Made by a program: the position numbers and the translations under genes | Part shown: positions 21,774 to 33,711 of the stretch, piece by piece | How the letters are laid out: every line of letters starts with the position of its first letter | Position numbering within the stretch: the first letter of the stretch is position 1 | Source of the DNA: Dipteris shenzhenensis | Taxonomy: Eukaryota; Polypodiophyta; Polypodiopsida; Gleicheniales | DNA length: 64,000 bases | Reading direction: 5' to 3' (one strand) | Assembly (NCBI GenBank): GCA_047967505.1 | Contig: CM106541.1 | Notes under the pieces: model-generated | What the model saw: only the letters and a program-made list of their open reading frames with translations | What the model was told of the DNA's origin: nothing | The model's database searches: none

Positions 21774-22009
21774 GATCTTTTACTGAAGGAAATGACATCG
21801 ATGATTTGGATTTAGAACTTGCAGAGCTTGAACTAGAAGACACATTTGAGAAAAATAAAGAAATGACGCAAATTTCCATGGTGAAGGTTGAGTACATGGC
21901 TCATGATGAAGATCAAGTGCAGCCAACTGCATCTCCAACTCCCTCAACAAATGTGGAAGCAGTTGAAAAGGTTATGAAGGGATTAACACTTGAGCCTGAA
22001 CCTGCATAG
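21774..22009 (+). CDS. CHMP7: CHMP7-like ESCRT protein, last exon with stop
   Basis: The acceptor is TTGGTGCAG at 21,765-21,773. With the carried G it reads GSFTEGNDIDDLDLELAELE and goes on through an acidic Asp/Glu-rich helix to a Ser/Pro/Thr-rich linker and a final short helix, VEKVMKGLTLE. The stop is TAG at 22,007-22,009. Acidic C-terminal helices autoinhibit SNF7 proteins, and a C-terminal Leu-rich stretch often binds MIT domains. Both roles are inferred. The five joined exons give about 283 residues, all from the middle and C-terminal half. Confidence 0.85.
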
Positions 22010-22130
22010 ATTTTTGTAATGAGTATCCTATGTAGTCATCCACAGGTGGAGTAGTAAATTTTGTCAGGGGTGCTCCATAGATTAAGCTGTTTATGGCGTG
22101 CAGTTACAGCTAAATGGTCTAGAACAAAAA

Positions 22131-22136
22131 AATAAA
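22131..22136 (+). terminator. CHMP7: Possible poly(A) signal of the CHMP7-like gene
   Basis: AATAAA lies 122 bases after the stop codon, a usual distance for a 3' UTR. Confidence 0.55.
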
Positions 22137-22139
22137 TCT

Positions 22140-23400
22140 CCTCCTTGACAATTCAACAGCCACCTCATTCCTGTAGGCTCAGCACCCAATGAAGAGCTTG
22201 CTGCTCTGCTTTTGAGAAGAATGTTGATGGGAGAATCTCATGATCCTCAGGGAGTAGCGTTGGAGAACCCAGCACACCAATGGGGCTTACTTTCCGTTAC
22301 TGGAACTGAAGAGAGATCCACCTGCATGATTCAAAGTGTTGCCAAGTTTTCACAAGTTCTGGAGTCACAGTGAGTCAACTTAAATATATTCTTGAGGTTG
22401 AGTTCATTGGCATTATGTTCCATCACCTTAAGTGCATTGCTGCAATTATAAGCCAAGGTTTTGAGATCCATTGAAAATGATCTTATCAAGAACAGAAAGG
22501 TACCCCTTGTGGCATTCAGTTGGAACTCGAGAAAGTCCAACTGGATTATATACTATATGATGCCTGTACAGTGTGAGGTTTACATTGTAAGAAAGAACAT
22601 TGACGATTGTATTATGCCTTAAACAATTTGGGAAAATTATGAGGGATGACACAAATGGTTGGTATATGAGCTAAAAGAGTAGTTTCAACATTCATGAATA
22701 TATGCCTTCTCCATCCTCATCAACTATAGTACTAGGTCTGTGAGCGCTGCATGTTGTCCATCTGGACTGTTTTCCCTGCGGCCTGTATTGTTTGTATATA
22801 TGCATGCCTTTTGTATTTCCTACATGCTTATTGTCCTGAAGTTTGGGAACTAAGCTATGCTTTGCATGTACATGTTCTCATTAATATGAATGCAAGTATC
22901 TCTTGCATTTTTCGCCCATGCTGCAGCTGGCTCGCACTAATTCTGTCATTTTGGGCACCTTTTCCTAGTGAGCACACTGCAGTAGAAAATCTGTTTTTGT
23001 GGATTAAGACTATCAAGGACTGCATTTTATGTATCTTTTCTCTACAGGGATTGCTTGAGTCATGTATGAGTCTAATGTTTGCCTGTGAGAACACAACGTG
23101 CAGGGGTGTGTGAAAATAGGATGCCACTGTGTAAATATTTATGCAATGTCACATTACATTTGCATGCTAATAGCATTAGGTCATTCAAGGAAGCATATCA
23201 GATTTTGCTAAGCATAACAAGAAATTTATGCTACATTATGAGAGGAAGTCTGATAATGACATATTGCGGGGGATACAGGAATGGTCTTGACACAAGAAAC
23301 ATAGGAAAGTTGAAGCAAGTTCTGAACTGGTTTCCATGAGGGTTGACAGAAAAAATAAGGATGGATGGTATAAGAAAGACACAATGTAGGGTCCAAATGG
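22140..23400. other. Unassigned intergenic sequence
   Basis: AT-rich sequence with short open frames on both strands and no domain I recognise. Confidence 0.4.
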
Positions 23401-23465
23401 CATGTACGTGTGTCTCACTCACGCGCATGCACATGCGCACACTTTTTTAATGCAATCGTATGCAG

Positions 23466-23560
23466 ACACACGCGCGCGCACGCGCACAATGTGAAATGTC
23501 CATGTGTGTGTATGCATGTATGCATGTGTATATGTGTATGTGTGGCGTGTGTGTATGTAT
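23466..23560. repeat. Alternating purine-pyrimidine microsatellite
   Basis: (AC/GC)n followed by (TG)n, (TGCA) and (TATG) tracts. The CGCGCGCG core at about 23,471-23,480 is the kind of sequence that can adopt Z-DNA. Confidence 0.9.
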
Positions 23561-23574
23561 GTTGGCCGTTGGTG

Positions 23575-23765
23575 TTAGTCCAGGAGTCCAAGGGCAGTAG
23601 TCCAAGAGTCGATGAAAGTCCAAGAGTCCAAAAGTGGTAGTCCAAAAGCCAATGGTACTCTAAGAGGCCAAGGGAGGGAGTCCAAAAGCCAGTGGTAGAC
23701 TTGAGAGTCCAAGGTGGTATCCAAGAGGTAGTGATACTCCAAGAGTCCAAACTTGGCAGGTAGCA
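23575..23765. repeat. Minisatellite of AGTCCAAGAG-type units
   Basis: Degenerate units of about 20-27 bp built around AGTCCAA(G/A)AG(T/C)CCAA and ending in GGTAG. Both strands stay open through it, which is a by-product of the repeat. Confidence 0.8.
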
Positions 23766-23769
23766 ACAT

Positions 23770-26260
23770 GTCCTAAGCTCTTCTCCTCCAAGTTGCTAGG
23801 TGTCGAACGGGGTTGAGCTTGTCGGATTGCATATGGTATTATTTCAAGACTTTGCATAGTTGGTGTTTTAGTTAAGATTTTGTAGTAAATCTATGTTGAG
23901 ATAATTGAGAATGAAAGTGGGATGGTTTTGTGGTTTTGCTTTAAATATGGATTTGTTGTAAGCGTTCTATGTGGAGAGCTATGACAAGCATAGAATGTCA
24001 TATATTTAGTTTAAAATGAGGTGTGTCGAATTTTAGTCAAGGGATAAAAAATCTATCTAGAAAGTATAAAGATAGAGGTTTAGAGAGAAAATTTCCATCC
24101 TTGAGATGTTCAGAGGGAGTTTTGGGTTTCGTCACTTCCTTGCACGCTCACTAAGAGGCTTAGTGAAAGATGGCCTTAAATACAAGCAAAGCTATGCGGG
24201 GCTAGTTGACACACGGTAATGTCTTGGACTATCCCTTAGATTATTGCTCAAACGGGGTTACCAATTCCCCTAGATTTATTTAATTACCAATCCTTAGGTT
24301 ATGGATGATTGTGAAGTCGAACTTGTGTTGTTATTTTCTTTACCCAACTTTTGTGGTAGAGGTGTTGTGATGTTTGAGTTGTTGAGGTTGTTGTGGATTG
24401 TCGCATTGATTTTTTGATTTGTATCCAAAACTCCAGTGTCAACCATTCTTTCAATCGACAAACAGATTGTCCTTCAAGTGACGAGATGTGTTACAGCATT
24501 GAAAGAGGCAACTTGTAGTCTAAGCATCTATCTTGTGATTTGGATTGTAGCTTAGTGGGGGCAGATGGTTGATTGATGGGGGGACTTTAAGGATTATTGC
24601 CAATGTTTGACTATATTTGGCACTAGTCGTAAGGTTTGGATCAATGTTGTCTGATCCAATTCTAATATGAGTGCACCTTGGTTTGTCCATTCCATTTTGG
24701 AGTACTTACGAATTTTTAGCCAATTCGAAGGCGCTCCACGTTCCAACATGTGCGTGCTTGCATCCCATTTGTGTTGATGCAATGCTTTTGAAGCAAGCTA
24801 GCGCTATGAGGTACTCTTCTTTGAACAAGTCTTTCTCCAATTGGGTTGTGGATCTAGTTTGTACATAAGGGCTTTTGTTATTTGCTCATTTTGGGATCCC
24901 TGTGATGCACGATTCTCCCCTACTCTTTTTGTCTTGATACTTTTGCTAACATTCTTCATAGGGTTGCTTGGTATTGGTATCCTTGTTAATTGATTTGCAT
25001 CATTGCCACTTTCTATTATGGGTGTGTGATTTAGGGTCATCTTGACCTTGAGACTAATCGAGATCACCATTTAGTGTACTTGGGCAATTGGTAACTTAAT
25101 GATTATTTTCAAGTGGTGAAGGATGCAATGGAGAGGATCCAGGGGTAATCTAGGAAGGGTGTGTCAGATGACTTGAGATTCTTGATACTCTTAAAGGTAG
25201 CTTTGGAAAGAAGCTACAGGTTATCGGGTGATTAAGTTTGGGATTGTTAGATTAGTTGGAAATGGTGGGAGGCATGAGCAAAGAGAAGGAGTTTAAGGCT
25301 TGGATTTCAAGGAATGTAAGGAGAATGGCAGTACATCATGGAATGTAAGGAGGATGATAACATCATCAGGGAGGGATGTGAGAAGATTGGAAAAGAGATA
25401 GGTAAGATTTAAGGGTAGGTCAGATGTGACATAGGCCATGCATTTCTCAACCTTTTCTTGTTTTGCTGATATGATGAGTTTCAACATTGGATAATTATAG
25501 CTTCTGGAGGAGGAGGATGGCTTTCGCAACAAACAAAAAAAGACCAACGAGAACATTGAGAGAAGTGGACTTGCCCCATAAGCCATTCATAGTCGGTGAT
25601 GGCATCATATTTCATCCTTGTGTATGAGCTGAGAGACACGGTACATGGTACATTCTTGTCATTTTTATCTAGATGTTGACATATGTCTCTATCTTTTCAC
25701 CAACTGGTCATTCCCTATTGAGGATGGGTAATGCATTCAAGACTTTGAGTTGCAGCTCCTTCCAATAGATTTATGCTTGACCATCAACTTTTTCAACCCC
25801 TGAAGGCTTTTCACAATCTCTTGATATAGTGTTTTTGTGCTTTGCAGAAATAGTTTTGTCCTTTGCAGCTAGAGTTCTAGTTTTGAGATAATTGCCTTTT
25901 GACTTTGTAGTTTTCTACACTTCTCCTTATACTTTTGGTATGTGGATATGTAGGCAATTTTGAGTCCCCTGAACTATTGAGCTACTTTGTCTTGTGCTAG
26001 GAGTTGTTTATCTGGCCCTGTCTAGTGCCATACTAGCAAACAATTTTGATATTTTTTGCATGTATTGGGTGTGATGTTACATGATTTGAATGGTAGCTTT
26101 CCATGCCTATATTGCTGACGTAACTTACTCCCATGCATTCATGATGGATCTTGTCCCTTGCTTTGTGTGTCAACTTGGGTATGCCTTCAAGAAATTTGCT
26201 CTATTGCTCTTGTGGTAGTGCATTCAGAGCTAGAGTGCTAACATTCTCTTGCGCCATATG
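23770..26260. other. Unassigned intergenic sequence
   Basis: About 2.5 kb with no recognisable gene or element. It has scattered stops in all frames. Confidence 0.4.
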
Positions 26261-26261
26261 G

Positions 26262-26342
26262 ATATGTATATGTATACATATACGTATATGTATATGCATA
26301 TATATGTGTATATGTATGTGTATGTATGTATATGTATATGTA

Positions 26343-26377
<35 letters not shown>

Positions 26378-26403
26378 ATGGGTGCGTGCGTGTGTGTGTG
26401 TAG
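26262..26403. repeat. (TATG/TATA)n(TG)n microsatellite
   Basis: A long run of ATATGT-type units passing into pure TG and then CGTG. Frames through it encode Tyr/Ile/Cys/Val runs and are not genes. Confidence 0.95.
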
Positions 26404-27289
26404 ATTAAAAAGTCCCATCAATAATTGAGCCATATAATTAATTTCATCAATTGGATAAAAAGTAAAAAAAGGGGAACATATAAGGAAAAATCTTTGAGAC
26501 ATCTAAGTTGAAAAATGCAACAACTAGAGTTTGCAAAAATTTCCACCAAAATTATGAACAGCTTTACCTAGAAATATAGACAACCATGTGGATTCTTAGA
26601 TAATTAAAAAAAAGTTTAAGTCACAAGTGGAGTAAGACATGGGTTGAGAAGGGATTAGAGAAGGTATGGGAGGATTAGTGTGCTTGGTGTGTGGGGTGGT
26701 TAAAAAGAGAGTATAAAGGGGAGATTTTTTTTTTTGGGCAAAAAAGAGACTTCTATTAAGTATTAAAGAAAACCGTTAGAGCAAGCTCCATATGGGAATA
26801 CGGAATACACCATGCAATGCATGAAAAGCTCAAGAGTCAAAAAGAAAGGATTCGGGCTGAAAGTGCCATCTCAATCCGATAGCAACCTCCGAGAAAAAGG
26901 GATAACCCCTCCAAACTCAAAGAAATACAGTCCTCCTAGAAGAGGCTGCCCACGAAGGGCCCTGCATGCTAGCCCATATGGCTATAAAAGTGTGAACTGT
27001 GTCACTCCAAATACCCATGAACACCTGTGATGGGTGTATCTAGGTGTCATCCAAGGCCTCTGTGCATCTGGCTCTCCAAATGTGCCAAGAGGAAATGCTA
27101 GCCAAAATCTCCCAAGAGGTGTCCACTGAAACATGTGAAGCTCTGAAAGGAATATGTGGTACATCCTAAAGAGAGCAGGGCTTTATCACCTGCTGACGGT
27201 GGATCGAGAGTGCCCAAGAAGAAGGCTCACCCTCATAAAACAACTGGGGCCTAGTAAGGGATAACCATGCGACCGAGCCCCAAGTCATG

Positions 27290-27500
27290 AAGAAAGGGGA
27301 AGTATGAAAAATGCTGAGTATGCGAGCAACTCCTTTCCAAACAATTCTCGCTTGATTGTAGTCCCAAAGGCAATGTCACACTGACTCCTCTGCAGAATGA
27401 CAGCAAGGGCAAGTGGGATCAGCCCCAAATCATGATCTCCACAGGTTCACTGCAATCCCTTCATGAATAGAAAGCCAAAAGAAAAGAGTGATCTTTCTAT
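27290..27500 (-). pseudogene. L1 ORF2 C-terminal zf-RVT region
   Basis: The - strand reads INLWRS-like sequence (near 27,440), then CPCCHSAEES and YNQARIVWKGVARIL. That matches the Cys-rich zf-RVT domain at the end of plant L1 ORF2 (pattern CPxC...ES..H....C....VW). Frames shift in the middle. The 3' untranslated part runs from here to the poly(A) tail. Confidence 0.6.
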
Positions 27501-28733
27501 TTCTGAGGGATTTCCAGAGCCTCCTCCAGAAATTCCTACGCAAATCTGCGGTGATGAAGAAGCTATCCCAATGGGGGGCTCTGAAGGGAATCCAACCTCT
27601 ACTGCTCAGCTGAAACCAACTGTGAAACAAAAAAAGGGAATCCCCCTCTCTCGATGCCCATGATCTATCCACTCCCACTCTCCTGGGTCCCAGTGCAAGC
27701 ACCTAATAGGTGCACCTCCATATAACCACAACCTCCAAGATCCCAGGGCCAAGAGCAAAGGGTCGGGGTCTAAGTACCACTGCAAGCCCGCTCCATGGTC
27801 CACAATACCAGCAATCCTGACAGACTGAAAGGCAACCTCTAGAAGAATATCATCCATGGATCTAGAAAGTATACCTCCATCCCCAACATCAAAGACTAGA
27901 GCATCTTTCCCGAGATCTCAAAGAGGATCACCTGTAGAGGAACTGCTGTCCTCGAAAAAGCTCCCATCCAAGTGGTGGAAGTAATAGGCATCTCAACTGT
28001 CCATTCCACCGGGATGGCTGCATCTATCTACTGAATCTTGCATGCTACCCCTCTGCGGTGACTCACGGACTGTAGCCTCTGATCCTCATGTAGCTTGATA
28101 AAAGCCTTCCAAGTGCCTACTGTGTAGGCGGGGCCTCTCTCCCATCTAGACCACTGCATATAGGGAAGTGCCTAGTGGTCTGCCATGCTCATCAAGTATA
28201 TTATCATTCCAAATGATCGGCTGCCTATCAATCTCTTCAAGGGTAGAGGGCAGAACCCTTCGAAGAGTGTTCCTGAAGCTCCCCCAAGCTTTTAGGATGG
28301 CAGTCATGAGAGGAGAGGCAGGAGACCTGAGAGAGGCGAAAGTAAAAATCTAGCGAGGGCTGTCCACCCAATCATCTCCCAAGGTAGGTGTGCAAGCCTG
28401 AATGCATCCAAAAAAGAAGTCCTTCCAAGGTTCCTGCTCAGGCATGAGTCCCCTCACCACCACCTTACAAAGCAATGCCCTGCACTACAAGTCCAAGTCA
28501 ATGATATTAAGGCCCCCTTCCCATGTAGGGAGAATAATGGTCTCCTAGGCCACCCTCGCTACAACATCTACCATGCCATCAAGTCCACTCCATAAAAAAT
28601 TCCTGATTGGTCTAATTAGCTGAGTGATGCAATCCCTAGTCTGGCACTAGCAAGAACACACAAACCAGGCGGTGGCCAAGAGAACCTAGTTCACTGCCAC
28701 AACTCTAGAGGCAAGGTCGAGTTTGGCTGAGCT

Positions 28734-30162
28734 CTAAAAAAGGAGATTTTTTCTTATACTTTCTAGTACTGGGGCAAACTGCTGTGCTGGAGAGGTGCCC
28801 AATCCTACCTGGCATCCCAAATATCTGATAGGAACACCCCTCTGAATCCAGGAAAAGCCAATGTCAACTCCCCATCCTGGACTGTCCTCATCACTGATCC
28901 AAAAGCCAAAGGATTTATGCCAGTTAATGTGTGCCCTTGCAGCTGAGCAAAAAATATCCAAGGCTGTCCAGAAAGAATCAAGTGACTGCGAAGAGGCCTC
29001 AATAAAAATAGCAGTGTCATCAGTCAAGAAGCTCCTGCTCCTGTCTCAAGGGCAATCTCAACCCATAAAGCTCAGCATAAGATCTAAGGAAGATACTCAT
29101 AGCTTCTGCCACAAAAAGAAAGAGGAAGGGGGCTAAAGGGCATCCCTGATGAACTAATCTGGAAATCTGAAACCTATCACTCCTTACCCCTCCAATCAAA
29201 ACCTGGCTATGGGCTGATCTATAAAGGGAGGCCACCCCTCTAATCCATGCATCTAAAAAACCAAATTGTAGAAGAGTGCCCTCAAGAAAACCCCAATCTA
29301 CTATGTCATAGGCTTTCTCAAAGTCCAAGAGTAGAACTGCCATCCTCTGCCTGTGCTGCATAGCCCACTCTGTGGCTTCCCAAAAGGAAAAGATATTATC
29401 AAATATGCTCCTACCATGCACAAAGCCTGTCTGAGTATCATGGATGAGGTCTGGAAGAAGGGGCTGCAATAGGATGCTGATCGCCTTGGCAAGGATTTTG
29501 TATAGAGTGCCCAAAAGAGTGATGGGTCTCCTATGGGATACAAAATTCCTGTTGCCACCTTTCGGGATAAGGTGTATGAGTCCCTCGGTCAGTGAGTCAG
29601 GCATCTCACCCGAGTCCCAAATGCCCTGCAAGGCTGAAGTAATATGATCACCTATCATATCCCAAAAGGCTGTAAAAAAAGGAGTAAGACCATCGGAACC
29701 AGGGCATTTGCCCTTATGAATGGCAGAGAGAGCAGTCTTGAACTCTATGTTGGTAAAGCGTGCATCAAGTGAGCACATCATCTCTGGTGTGACCAACACA
29801 GGTAAACTCTGCCAAATTTCATCTCTAGCCACATCTCTGGCCTGTGTGTCAGGATCTACGGAAAGAAGGGAGGCATAGAAATTTGTCACTAAGTGCATGA
29901 CGGTATCCAGATGAGACTGCAAAACGCCGTCAGAGTCAATAAGCTGCCTCATACTCTCTCTACTACGTCTAGGACCAAGTGTAGAGAAAAAGTGTTTATT
30001 GACTCTCCCTCCCATCTGTGTCCAAAAGGACTCCCGTGCATGGAAGGCATACTCTGCTCTCTGATCAAGCAATGTCTGCAAGTGAGCCCTTGCCGTACCA
30101 AGGCGCTCCTGTACCCAAGCATTTGATGATCGTTTCTGCTCCTCCCTCTGCAAGGCTGCCAA
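28734..30162 (-). pseudogene. L1 ORF2 reverse transcriptase
   Basis: A 380-codon frame (30,162-29,020) carries the RT. It has KGKCPGSDGLTPFFTAFW, then HRPITLLGTLYKILAKAI, then TGFVHGRSIFDNI, then LLDFEKAYDIVDW with the first catalytic Asp, and VHQGCPLAPFLFLFV. It ends at a stop just before the catalytic FADD block. That block is read in a shifted frame (28,734-29,027, beginning MTDDTAIFIEAS). A single frameshift near 29,025 therefore splits the active site. This is the best-preserved LINE RT in the window. Confidence 0.9.
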
Positions 30163-30574
30163 CTATCGACAGATACCAACCTCCCGCCTGAGTACCTCAC
30201 CTCGCCGAGCACTAGCAATGGAGTGATAAAAGTCGCTGATACTGGCAAGTGCTATGGCCACATGTGAAGGATTGGCCACCCCCCCTGCATGTGAGAAACC
30301 CAGATCTCTAAGACTACCTCTATGAGAGTCTCATCCGTGTATAGGGGATGTTGATACTGTGAGACCGTCCTCTCAGATGGGGCTCTGAGATGGACAAAAC
30401 TACCCAAAAATGGTCGGAAGTGGAAACCCCAAGTGCAATGCAAACTGTCCCCCCTCTATCAAGAGCCCAGTCATCCACATAGAATCTGTCAATCCGGGCA
30501 TGGATAGGCATCTGCACCCTATGGTTCAACCATGAAAACAAAAGTGACCGAGACTGAACATGAAATGCATCATC

Positions 30575-31090
30575 TTACCAAGCATCTCTGCCACTGAACC
30601 TGAACAAGAAGGCATCCCAAGCTGCTCTCTCGAGGGAATGAATACCACCTTCTCTGCCCCCTTGCTTATCAGAAGGTGCCTCAACCATGTTGAAGTCACC
30701 TCTAATAATCCACGAATCTGCAATGTCAGCCCACGAGAGCAACTCTTTCCAAAATAGAACACAATCCCCTCTGTTGTTCGGAGCATAGAGGTTGAGGAAA
30801 CCAACCTTACGTCCGTCAATCAGAAGTGGGCCCTCGAGGGGGTTATGGTACCGTGTCCAATGATCAGAGGGAGAATGGAATCTGAAATTGATATGCATGT
30901 ACCTCCTCTGGTTCCCAAGGCAGGAAGCCAAAAAGTTCGGCCTAAAAGCAGCTTACCTGACTTGGAGCAATCTCTGACATCCAGTTTGTGTTCCTGAAGA
31001 AAAAGAATGTCTAGGGAACCACCTGAAACACCTAGATGGATCTGATTCCTGATCAGCTGTCTACGATGGCGATGAGTCTTGTACTTCAGC
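30575..31090 (-). pseudogene. L1 ORF2 APE-type endonuclease
   Basis: From 5' to 3' on the - strand it reads RQLIRNQIH, then LDILFLQEHKL with the metal-binding Glu (near 31,000), TRGGTCISISDS, VGFLNLYAPNNRGD, then WIIRGDFNMVEAPSDKQGG, which keeps the catalytic GDFN (near 30,700). At least two frame changes occur near 30,930 and 30,570. The very start of the domain (WNVNG-like) is lost at the junction with the copia sequence. Confidence 0.8.
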
Positions 31091-31099
31091 ACAAATGGG

Positions 31100-32111
31100 A
31101 GTATGTCGATGGGTCTAGACCATTGGATGATCCAACCACAAGTAGCTCTACTCCACCTGTCATCACAGCACCAGCAACGGGATCTACAATGGCATCTACA
31201 GCTACACAAACAGTTTCCACACCAGTAGCAAATACTGCCATTGCCCGAGCTCAAGCAAAATGGGATAAGAAAGACAAGTATGCCTATCATCTGATCAAGC
31301 AGGATGTGCAAGATGTCATGCTAGGACAACTCAACATAGTCAAGACATCGAAAGAAGCATGGATTATGTTCGCAGCTCTCTACGAGTTTAAGAACACATC
31401 TAGGATTCTCACACTGAGAAACCAAATCAACCCGAGGTTTCGCAACAGCAGCGAAACTGGTCATGCTTATGTATGCATAAAAGACTACAACAATCAACTT
31501 GCAGCAGCAGGAGAGACTATGAACCCTGCAGAAATGGTTCAAGTCATTCTGAATGGACTAGCAGAGGGATACGAGAATCTAGTCCAGAGTATTACCATTC
31601 AACGATAAATTTCGACACTGGAAGAACTTCAGTCAGTTCTACTTGGTGAAGAACTCAGAACTCAAGCAATTCAAGCACGTAAAGGTCATTCTAATGATCA
31701 GGCATTCACAACTTCAGACAAAAGCAGAGGCAGAGGCAGATCATATCAAAAAAGTGGTCATCATTAGCAACAAAATCAAAGTCAGAATCAGCATTAGCAT
31801 CATCCTCAGCAACATCAGAATCAGCAAGAGGAAATCATTCCAACCGAGGAAGATTTCAAGGACGAGGGAATGCATCCACCAATGTGTCAAACATCCAATG
31901 CAACTACTGTCACAAGTTTGGACACTATGAAAGAGATTGCCACGCAAGAAGCAGTATGACCAAGGAGGTCAATCTAGTAGCAATTGAGGGAATTTCCGCG
32001 GTAGAGGAAATCATCGTGGTGGACATTCTAGTCATAGTCATTTTTCAAATGAACATGGAAATGTGTTTCCTACAAGCGAGGAAATGCATCAGACTGATAC
32101 AGTGTACCTAG
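31100..32111 (+). pseudogene. Copia gag
   Basis: The open frame reads KWEYVDGSRPLDD, a Ser/Thr-rich stretch, then a capsid-like region (AKWDKKDKYAYHLIK, AWIMFAALYEFKNTSRIL). It ends at TAA 31,606 after ENLVQSITIQR. A Gln/Asn/Ser/Arg-rich linker follows in other frames. The zinc knuckle CNYCHKFGHYERDC (about 31,893-31,934) is complete, with CX2CX4HX4C intact. About the first 60-70 residues expected for a copia gag are missing. Confidence 0.8.
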
Positions 32112-32149
32112 ACTCTAATTTCAATCCCAAAGAGGATTAAAGCTATCAA

Positions 32150-33660
32150 GTCAACCAAGTGGAACAGGATCCTTGGTACATCGACAGTGGTGCATCATCA
32201 TGACAAATCATCAGGAATGGTTCACAGAAATGAAGCCATTAGAAGGTCAAAAAAATGTCATCTACACAGCAGACAATACACCGGATCCAGTTCAAGGGAT
32301 AGGTGTTATCCCTATGAACAATTTCACTGGTATGAAAGGATTGGTGAAAGATGTGCTCTATGTTCTGAAGCTCAGCAAGAATCTCTTGTTCAGTAGGTCA
32401 ACACAATTATCGATTCATCTTCGATGGTGATGAATGCACTATCAGAGATAAATCCAAAAGATGTTAGCTCCTAGTAGCAAAAGGTGTCAAGGAAGGACGC
32501 TTATATAGAATGCTAGCTACAGTACCAGATAAGCATGCCATGTTAGCTCAACCGCAACAGATGCCATTATCTGCAAAATGGCACAAAAGATATGGTCATG
32601 TTAATTTCAAGTACTTGTTAGATCTCAAGGAATTAGAATATGGCAATTGGGATTCCAAAGCTACAGTTTCTTGGAAAAGTTTGCAAAGCATGCTGCTTCG
32701 GCAAAACAAAAGCGAACCAACTTTGGCAGAAGTACCTCTCGTGCATGAGGTATTCTTTATTTGATACATACAGATGTATGGGGTTATGCCCAAACCCGCA
32801 CCATCAATGGTTCACTTTACTACTTGACTTTCATCGACGACTACAGCAGATATTGTTGGGTCTACTTTTTGAAAGAGAAATCTGAAGTGTTTTCTAGATT
32901 TCAAGAATTCAAAGCCATGGTAGAAAACCAGACAGGCAGAAAGATCAAGGTCATGAGATCAGATAGAGGAGGTGAATACATGTCTTCAGCATTCATGAAC
33001 TTTTGCGGCATACGAAGACAATTCACATTTGCAGATACTCCTTAGCAGAATGCAAGAGCAGAAAGGAAGAATGGGACCTTAGCAAACAGAATGCCTAGGG
33101 AAAAGCATCTTCCAAATTAGTATTGGGCAGAAGCAATAGCTACAGCAAACTACCTACTTAATCGGCTTCCTATCGAACCGATATAGGGTATGACTCCTTA
33201 TGAAGGATTCACTGGACACAAGCCACACATTGGTCATCTCTACATATTTGGTTGCATAGCATATGCCCACATACATGATGATCATCTGCAAGAAATTGGA
33301 TGCGAAGTCACGCAAATGCATCATGGTTGGCTACAGTGAAGAAAGCAAATCATACAAGTTGTATGATCCCATCAACCACAAGGTCATTATCTCCAAAGAT
33401 GTAATCTTTGATGAGGAATCAGAATGGAAAACCTCACCTACACAGGAGATAGAAGCATCGACTTCACAATCATCTATAAAACAGGCTGATAAAGAAGAGC
33501 AAGAATTGCCAGCAACACCCCAAGCAGAGCCACAGCAGCTCAGATGGTCTACTAGGGAAAGCAAACCTCCAGCCAGATTGACATATGCTCAAGAAAGGCA
33601 AAGAAAGCAGACCTCCAGCCAGATTGACATATGCTCAAGAAAGGCAAAGCAATTCATGTG
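32150..33660 (+). pseudogene. Copia protease and integrase
   Basis: The protease active site DSGAS is intact (32,183-32,197), but a frame change follows at once (TGA at 32,201). MKGLVKDVLYVLKLSKNLL follows in the next frame. The integrase has WHKRYGHVNFKYL and C..C residues of the HHCC region (about 32,578-32,710). Its core has LIHTDVWGY (first Asp, about 32,758), SDRGGEY (second Asp, about 32,958) and ARAERKN (third acid, about 33,055), so all three catalytic acids are kept. Several stops interrupt it. The linker to RT carries a 46-bp tandem duplication (33,565-33,655). Confidence 0.85.
33565..33655 (+). repeat. 46-bp tandem duplication in the copia IN-RT linker
   Basis: ACCTCCAGCCAGATTGACAT starts at 33,565 and again at 33,611. 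The duplicated part encodes TSSQIDICSRKAK-like sequence in one frame. The shift of 46 bases (not a multiple of three) changes the frame. Confidence 0.9.
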
Positions 33661-33711
33661 GAAACCACCAATTATGCTCTTATGACTACCATCATGGCTA
33701 CATAAGAGCCA

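Larger units (their letters stand above)
26725..31090 (-). mobile_element. L1-type LINE lacking ORF1, antisense, with poly(A) tail
   Basis: A T11 run at 26,725-26,735 is the poly(A) tail on the - strand. Upstream on that strand are a zf-RVT region (near 27,480-27,300), RT (30,162-28,734) and endonuclease (about 31,090-30,575). The motifs are of the plant L1 kind. ORF1 is missing and the 5' end stops at or near the start of copia gag homology (about 31,095). Frame breaks make it non-functional. Confidence 0.8.

Noticed and set aside
23415-23750. Long open frames on the - strand through TG and AGTCCAAG repeats
   Set aside because: They follow simple repeats and encode repetitive Leu/Trp/Ser/Thr or His/Thr runs. 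There is no gene context.
26151-26502. Cys/Val/Tyr- or His/Thr-rich frames on both strands
   Set aside because: They are by-products of the TATG/TG microsatellite.
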